Shown here: positions 7,924 through 11,685 of the stretch, piece after piece | Layout: every line of letters starts with the position of its first letter | Position numbering within the stretch: position 1 is the first letter of the stretch | Origin: Candidatus Kuenenbacteria bacterium GW2011_GWA2_42_15 | GTDB taxonomy: Bacteria; Patescibacteriota; Patescibacteriia; UBA2196; GWA2-42-15 | Assembly: GCA_000998185.1 (NCBI GenBank) | Contig: LCCW01000024.1 | Span: 1 to 11,685, forward strand | Direction of reading: 5' to 3' | DNA length: 11,685 bases | Made by a program: the position numbers and the translations under genes | The notes under the pieces: generated by a model | The model's input: only the letters and a program-made list of their open reading frames with translations | The model's database searches: none | What the model was told of the DNA's origin: nothing

Positions 7924-7931
7924 AGAAATGA
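7908..7931. promoter_or_regulatory. 24-bp perfect palindrome, probable operator
   Basis: The half-site TCATTTCTATTA (7908-7919) is followed directly by its exact reverse complement (7920-7931), with no spacer and no mismatch. It covers the -10 box and probable transcription start of the promoter for the regulator gene 7975-8550. A dimeric repressor bound here would block RNA polymerase. The adjacent winged-helix protein is the obvious candidate, by analogy with AbiEi antitoxins, which repress their own operon by binding inverted repeats. The palindrome is seen directly; the binding partner is inferred. Confidence 0.75.
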
Positions 7932-7974
7932 AGCCAAAATAATACTTACAAAATAGAAACAACCATCAAAACTT

Positions 7975-8550
7975 ATGCTTAAAAAAGAAGTTATTTGGCG
8001 GGAAATATTATTTCAAGCCATAGAAAATAAGCAATACAGCTTTACTCAAAAAAATTTAGCTCAACAATTCGGATTTTCCTTGAGCACTGTTTTTAACGCG
8101 CTCAAAATTCCCCGTGCCACCGGCGCCATTGAAGTCAAAGGCCGGTATTTTCAAGTGACGGACAAAGACAAGCTGCTGGCCATCTGGGGCACGCGGCGTA
8201 AATTCAGCCAAGACATAATTTACACCACCCACATTGATTTGCCGGTCCAAAAAATTGAAGGCCAACTGCCAGCCGACGTTATGCCAACCGCTTACACTGC
8301 TTACCGCCTGAAGTTCAATGAAGCACCGGCGGATTATGACAAAGTCTATGCCTACGCCGATAATTTAGACGCGATTAAAAAAAGATTCCCGCTCCGAAAA
8401 GGCCAGCCCAATCTAATCATATTAAAAATGGATAAATATTTAAAACGTTATGGCGCGCTCGCTCCTCTGGCGCAAATTTATGTTGATGTGTGGAATTTGA
8501 GCGACTGGTTCGCCCATGATTATCTGGCCGCGTTAAAAAATAGATTTTAA
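7975..8550 (+). CDS. Winged-helix regulator, AbiEi-like antitoxin candidate
   Basis: A 191-residue protein. Residues 24-43 (TQKNLAQQFGFSLSTVFNAL) form a helix-turn-helix, followed by a wing (G50-A-I-E-V-K-G-R-Y-F-Q-V). The C-terminal part (about 70-191) is mixed alpha/beta with the conserved-looking pieces PTAYTAYRLKF, DKVYAYADNLDAIKKRFP, and NLIILKMDKYL to QIYVDVWNLSDWFAHDYL. A wHTH domain before a larger C-terminal domain, followed 12 bases later by a nucleotidyltransferase gene, is the layout of AbiEi/AbiEii type IV toxin-antitoxin systems, where AbiEi is both antitoxin and autorepressor. A plain transcription regulator of the NTase is the alternative. It has its own promoter with an operator-like palindrome. 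Base composition is somewhat more GC-rich than that of P2 or P4, which fits separate origin. Confidence 0.7.
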   Translation: MLKKEVIWREILFQAIENKQYSFTQKNLAQQFGFSLSTVFNALKIPRATGAIEVKGRYFQVTDKDKLLAIWGTRRKFSQDIIYTTHIDLPVQKIEGQLPADVMPTAYTAYRLKFNEAPADYDKVYAYADNLDAIKKRFPLRKGQPNLIILKMDKYLKRYGALAPLAQIYVDVWNLSDWFAHDYLAALKNRF

Positions 8551-8562
8551 GATTTTTAAGAT

Positions 8563-9171
8563 ATGGAATATTATCAAAACATCATTACCGCGAAAAGTTT
8601 CCAGATTCTGCAAGCGCTCAAACGTCAATATGATTTTATTCTCATCGGCGGCTGGGCGGTTTTTTTATATACGCGTACTTTGAAATCAAAAGACATTGAT
8701 ATTATCGTTGATTACCCGGCGCTGGAAAAACTGCGCGCCGATTTCGGCCTGGGCAAAAATGAACGTCTGAAAAAATATGAAATCAGCCGGGAAGAAATTG
8801 ATGTTGATATTTATCTGCCGCATTATTCTAAACTCGGCTTGCCGCTTGAGAATATACCAAATTATTGTCAGGCCGTTGACGGTTTCAAAGTTCCCAAACA
8901 AGAAGTCCTGTTAATTTTAAAACAAGTCGCCTACGCCGATCGTCGTGGTTCGGCCAAAGGCGTCAAAGACAAGATTGACATTATCAGCTTGTTGACCACC
9001 GCTGATTTTGATTTCGAGTTTTATAAAGATATTTTGGACCAATATAATTTAAAAATTTTTGCCCCGGCGCTCAAGGATTTAGTACGCTCGGTCACTCAAG
9101 TGCCGGAACTCGGCCTGAATCAATATCAATATGCCAAACTGAAAAAGACGGTGCTGGCATCAATAAAATAA
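8563..9171 (+). CDS. Nucleotidyltransferase, AbiEii-like toxin candidate
   Basis: A 202-residue protein with the signature of the DNA polymerase beta-like nucleotidyltransferase fold. L27-I-G29-G30-W-A-V is the G-G nucleotide-binding turn. K43-D44-I-D46-I-I-V is the metal-binding D-x-D, and E79-I-D80-V-D82-I-Y supplies the third acidic strand. The rest is helical. AbiEii-type toxins use this core to add nucleotides to RNA or other targets and so halt growth; other small NTases modify antibiotics or proteins. The upstream wHTH gene in the same operon makes the toxin reading the more likely one. The next gene (P5) begins only 5 bases after the stop codon, so transcripts of this pair probably run into it. 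Fold assignment is confident; the toxin role is inferred from context. Confidence 0.75.
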   Translation: MEYYQNIITAKSFQILQALKRQYDFILIGGWAVFLYTRTLKSKDIDIIVDYPALEKLRADFGLGKNERLKKYEISREEIDVDIYLPHYSKLGLPLENIPNYCQAVDGFKVPKQEVLLILKQVAYADRRGSAKGVKDKIDIISLLTTADFDFEFYKDILDQYNLKIFAPALKDLVRSVTQVPELGLNQYQYAKLKKTVLASIK

Positions 9172-9176
9172 CTCGT

Positions 9177-10464
9177 ATGACTAGAAAATTTGATCTCGTT
9201 TACAAAACCACCACCACGCCATTCTTTCCCATTTGTCTCATCGGGCAAAGTTATAGCGGCGATTTTAGCTGGCTTGGCGTGAAAAAACTAAAGAAAATAC
9301 CAGTGATAGCGGTGATAAGAGACGGCGCCGTCAATTGGTTTTTTGACCAGCAGTTAAAACAGAGTGCCATAAAAATTTTTAAAAATATTTATCACACACC
9401 CCAGTGTCTCAATAAAATTAAAAATAAAGAACGGGAAATCTCGAACATTCTCTTGCGAGAGATCAAAACACCCATTCAGTCTCTGTTTGATGATAAAAAA
9501 TTAAATCAGCCCGGCATAAATAAACTTAAAAAAATCTTTTCTCATTACGCCGAGTATGGACATTATGTTGACGATCCCGGTTTTCTCTTCCAATTATATT
9601 TGGTTGATGAATTTAAAAAAGCAGTTTATCAAAATGTGCCGGGCGATATGGAAGAAAAAAACAAAGTTTTTAGTCTGCTGTTGTCCTCCAATCAGCTGAC
9701 TCACTATGAAAGATTTTTAATGGAATTGCGTCAGTTAATTATTCTCAAAGAAAAGCCAGTGCCGCGGATGAAAAAAATTTCAAAAAAATTCTTTTGGTTG
9801 GTACACGATTATTTGGGCGATATCATTGACGCAAAGTATTTGTTTAGAAAAATAAAGGAAATAGACAAAAATCCCCGTGAATTAACCAGCCAGTGTCAAG
9901 CCGCCGTCAAGCGCGTTCAAGATATAAAGGCCATAGAAAAATGCCTGCCCCAAAAATTGTTGCGTCAAGTCAAAACGATTCAGCCAATTCTATATCTTTA
10001 CAATGAACGGAAAAAAGAGGTGTTAAACCAAGTGAATATTTTTTTAAAAAATCTGTTTCATTACAAATTCGGACATATGTCTTTTGGCCAGCTGCATACT
10101 TATTATCAACTTACCCCGGATGGAATAATCGACGCACTGTGTGGTCTGGAAATTAAGAAATACGGAAACAGAGAAAAGAGCTGGGTTTACTATATTGCCA
10201 ATGAAAAGATAAAAAATGGCCCGAAGAAATTTATGCAATTGGTAGAAGTACAAGGCAATGCCACTACTCTGCGGGGTGCCTGTGCCTGCCCAGGTAGGAT
10301 CCATATTGACTGAAACCGGCGGACTAACCTCCCATGCGGCCATTGTCGCGCGAGAACTAAAAAAACCCTGCGTGGTCGGCATAAAAAATTTAATCGCCAC
10401 GCTCAAAGACGGGGACTTGGTTGAGGTTGATGCGGATAAGGGAGTAGTAAAGATAGTTAAATAG
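9177..10464 (+). pseudogene. PEP-utilising swivel-domain paralog P5, broken
   Basis: From ATG 9177 a frame of 378 residues runs through the helical region, including N-E-R-K-K matching the DERK motif of P3 and P4, and reaches the domain entry RGACACPG. It then ends at a TGA (10311-10313). In another frame, from about 10296, the rest of the swivel domain appears: GSILTETGGLTSHAAIVAREL (His codon 10333-10335) to VEVDADKGVVKIVK. Compared with P3, about 40 codons are missing between the C-P-G turn and the E-T-G-G motif, and the frame is shifted. This fits a deletion of roughly 115-120 bases. The truncated product would lack the phosphoryl-carrying His. The 5' end lies directly behind the nucleotidyltransferase gene. 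Confidence 0.8.
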
Positions 10465-10494
10465 TTAAATTAAATGGAGTTTGGTGGAAGCCTG

Positions 10495-10514
10495 CCCCGT
10501 CGAATGAGCCGGGG
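10495..10514 (+). other. GC-rich hairpin before tail C
   Basis: CCCCG (10495-10499) and CGGGG (10510-10514) form a five-base-pair all-GC stem around a ten-base loop in otherwise AT-rich surroundings. Its last G is the first base of the orphan 3' end. No U-run follows, so it is not a normal terminator. Confidence 0.4.
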
Positions 10515-10555
10515 TTGACGCGGACAAGGGAATGGTAGTAAGATTAAACAGTTAG
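10514..10555 (+). pseudogene. Orphan 3' end of a swivel-domain gene (tail C)
   Basis: GTTGACGCGGACAAGGGA (10514-10531) begins a frame reading VDADKGMVVRLNS before a TAG at 10553. This is again the C-terminus of the paralog family without its domain. A TGA just upstream in the same frame rules out a longer product. The real end of P5 (VDADKGVVKIVK) lies only 88 bases earlier, so two gene ends stand in direct repeat here with no gene between them. Confidence 0.7.
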
Positions 10556-10591
10556 GATCAATAATAAATAATATTAAGTAAAATTAAACAT

Positions 10592-11536
10592 ATGAGGCAT
10601 TTTACGCGAACTGAAGATCTAACCAATAAAGAATATCTGGAAATTCTCCGCCGAACTAAAATTTTTGACGAGGGCATAGCCAGAGGCGAAAATTTTACCC
10701 ACTTGTGCCCAGGTAAAGTGATCGCTACCGAATTCTTCCAGGAAAGTACCAGAACTTCAGCCAGCTTACAAGCCGCAATGGTCAAATTGGGCGGTGGCTG
10801 GTTTGGTATCTCGGGCATAAAAGGGACATATTTGGAAACCGGGGAGGAAGATTTGGAAGACACTTTGTATGGCGTAGCTCCATTGGCTGACATTATGGCC
10901 ATTAGACACAAAACCTTAGATTTGACAAAATTTGCCGGAGAAGGCTTTCCCCTACCCTTGATCAATGCCATGTGCGGAGGGACAGAACACAGTATTGCGG
11001 CAGTGGGTTTTTTTTACACGGTGAAAAAATATTTTCCCAATTTAAGCAAGGTGAAGATGGGCATCTACGGGATGACTAAATCATCCCGGCCAGCCAAAGC
11101 TTATTTGAAAGTATTAAGCCGTTTTAAAGTGACTTTTTACGAGGACCCAGTAGTGCCGGAATTGGCTACGCCGGAAGAGATAAAAAAGATTGTCAAAAAA
11201 AATGGGGCCAAACACATAACCGATAAACTGGAAAATTTTATAGACCAAGTGGATGTACTCTTGGTAGTTGAAGGGCTGCCACAAGCCGGTGAGGACCCCA
11301 AGGTAGTGGACAAATTTAATGAAAACTTTGTACCAATTAATAAAAAGCGCTTGGCAAAAGTGAGAAAAGATGCCATTATTTCGGTGGGTGAGCCCAGAGC
11401 CACGACTGATGGGCGGCTAGTGGCCCTGAAAGAAACTGATAATGATCCGCGCATGATAGAAAAAGAGATGTGTAAGAATATGGTTTATACCAATATGGCG
11501 CTGATTACTTATTTATTAAATATCAAGATAAAATAA
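10592..11536 (+). CDS. Aspartate carbamoyltransferase-family protein, divergent active site
   Basis: A 314-residue protein with the two-domain layout and normal length of a carbamoyltransferase catalytic chain. The carbamoyl-phosphate motif S52-T53-R54-T55 is intact. R105, H133 and R166 fall where R105, H134 and R167 of E. coli PyrB are expected. However, the 80s loop reads GTYLETGEEDLEDT with no counterpart of Lys84. The usual H-P-T-Q-A-L-L-D reads EHSIAAVGF, losing the Gln. The segment expected to hold Arg229 and Gln231 reads VVEGLPQAG. These lost residues contact aspartate and the transition state in true ATCase, so a different second substrate or loss of activity is plausible. The C-terminus (VGEPRATTDGRL) is also unusual. 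It starts 36 bases after tail C. A pyrB label would be unsafe. Confidence 0.75.
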   Translation: MRHFTRTEDLTNKEYLEILRRTKIFDEGIARGENFTHLCPGKVIATEFFQESTRTSASLQAAMVKLGGGWFGISGIKGTYLETGEEDLEDTLYGVAPLADIMAIRHKTLDLTKFAGEGFPLPLINAMCGGTEHSIAAVGFFYTVKKYFPNLSKVKMGIYGMTKSSRPAKAYLKVLSRFKVTFYEDPVVPELATPEEIKKIVKKNGAKHITDKLENFIDQVDVLLVVEGLPQAGEDPKVVDKFNENFVPINKKRLAKVRKDAIISVGEPRATTDGRLVALKETDNDPRMIEKEMCKNMVYTNMALITYLLNIKIK

Positions 11537-11550
11537 ATAAATAAATAAAT
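11531..11550 (+). repeat. AAAT tetranucleotide repeat, five copies
   Basis: Five exact copies of AAAT overlap the stop codon of the carbamoyltransferase gene (TAA at 11534-11536). Because the unit is four bases long, it places TAA stops in all three forward frames. The region after it up to 11590 is AT-rich with no other feature. Confidence 0.8.
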
Positions 11551-11593
11551 AAACATAAATAATAAAAACAACAAGGTGAATCTTAAAAACTTT

Positions 11594-11598
11594 GGAGG
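11594..11598 (+). promoter_or_regulatory. Strong Shine-Dalgarno sequence
   Basis: GGAGG lies 9 bases before the ATG at 11608. It is the only strong ribosome-binding site in the window, which sets the following gene apart from the rest and fixes its start. Confidence 0.8.
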
Positions 11599-11607
11599 TA
11601 AAAAACT

Positions 11608-11685
11608 ATGGAAAACGAACTATCTATCTACCAGCCGGAAAAAATAGTGACTCCGGAAACGGGGCTAAGGGGGAAAGAAAATGTA
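11608..11685 (+). CDS. Unidentified protein, 5' end only
   Basis: An open frame of 26 codons runs from the ATG to the window end, beginning MENELSIYQPEKIVTPETGL. The start is supported by the GGAGG ribosome-binding site. The visible part is polar, with no signal peptide or membrane segment, and is too short to assign. The strong translation signal suggests a well-expressed gene. Confidence 0.6.
   Translation, partial: MENELSIYQPEKIVTPETGLRGKENV

Noticed and set aside
10290..10320. Programmed frameshift or TGA recoding in P5
   Set aside because: Reading TGA as an amino acid continues in a frame with no domain sequence. About 40 family codons are missing at the same place, which neither recoding nor programmed shifting explains.
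1..11685. CRISPR array, tRNA or rRNA genes
   Set aside because: No regularly spaced repeats and no cloverleaf or rRNA-like sequence were seen on either strand.

Overview
The window is AT-rich and tightly packed, with every gene on the plus strand. Almost none of the genes has a recognisable Shine-Dalgarno sequence. Gaps are short, and only the stretch at 7700-7974 approaches 300 bases. The genes use TAA or TAG stops and read well with the standard bacterial code. The gene content suggests a bacterium of the Candidate Phyla Radiation (Patescibacteria): small divergent paralogs of PEP-utilising enzymes, a DUF4143 ATPase, a minimal toxin-antitoxin-like pair and a divergent carbamoyltransferase. 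This placement is inferred from gene style, not from a marker gene.

The backbone is a tandem family of five genes, here called P1-P5: P1 at 1-430 (3' part only), P2 at 1349-2659, P3 at 3981-5423, P4 at 5439-6902 and P5 at 9177-10464. Each ends in a PEP-utilising-enzyme 'mobile' (phosphohistidine swivel) domain with the motif D/E-E-x-G-G-x-x-x-H-A-A-I. In front of it P2-P5 carry a divergent, mostly helical region, and none has room for the ATP-grasp domain of PEP synthase or rifampicin phosphotransferase. P2 has two single-base frameshifts. P4 has lost about 15 residues inside the swivel domain. P5 has lost about 40 codons and the reading frame. P3 is the only member that is both complete in the window and intact. 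A histidine phosphatase (468-1319) sits between P1 and P2.

Other genes interrupt the array: a DUF4143/AAA_14 ATPase (2777-3904), a metallo-beta-lactamase-fold hydrolase (6932-7699), and a winged-helix regulator plus nucleotidyltransferase (7975-9171) resembling AbiE type IV toxin-antitoxin pairs. The ATPase and the toxin-antitoxin-like pair each have a perfect consensus sigma70 promoter, and the latter has a 24-bp perfect palindrome over its -10 box.

The most unusual feature is three orphan copies of the paralogs' 3' end (3946, 7775 and 10514). One lies downstream of each of P2, P4 and P5, and two of them close off the ATPase and hydrolase genes. They look like either displaced gene ends left by insertion at the 3' end of a swivel-domain gene, or stubs of deleted paralogs.

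After the array come an aspartate-carbamoyltransferase-family gene with several canonical active-site residues missing (10592-11536), a tetranucleotide repeat, and the start of a further gene with the only strong ribosome-binding site in the window.
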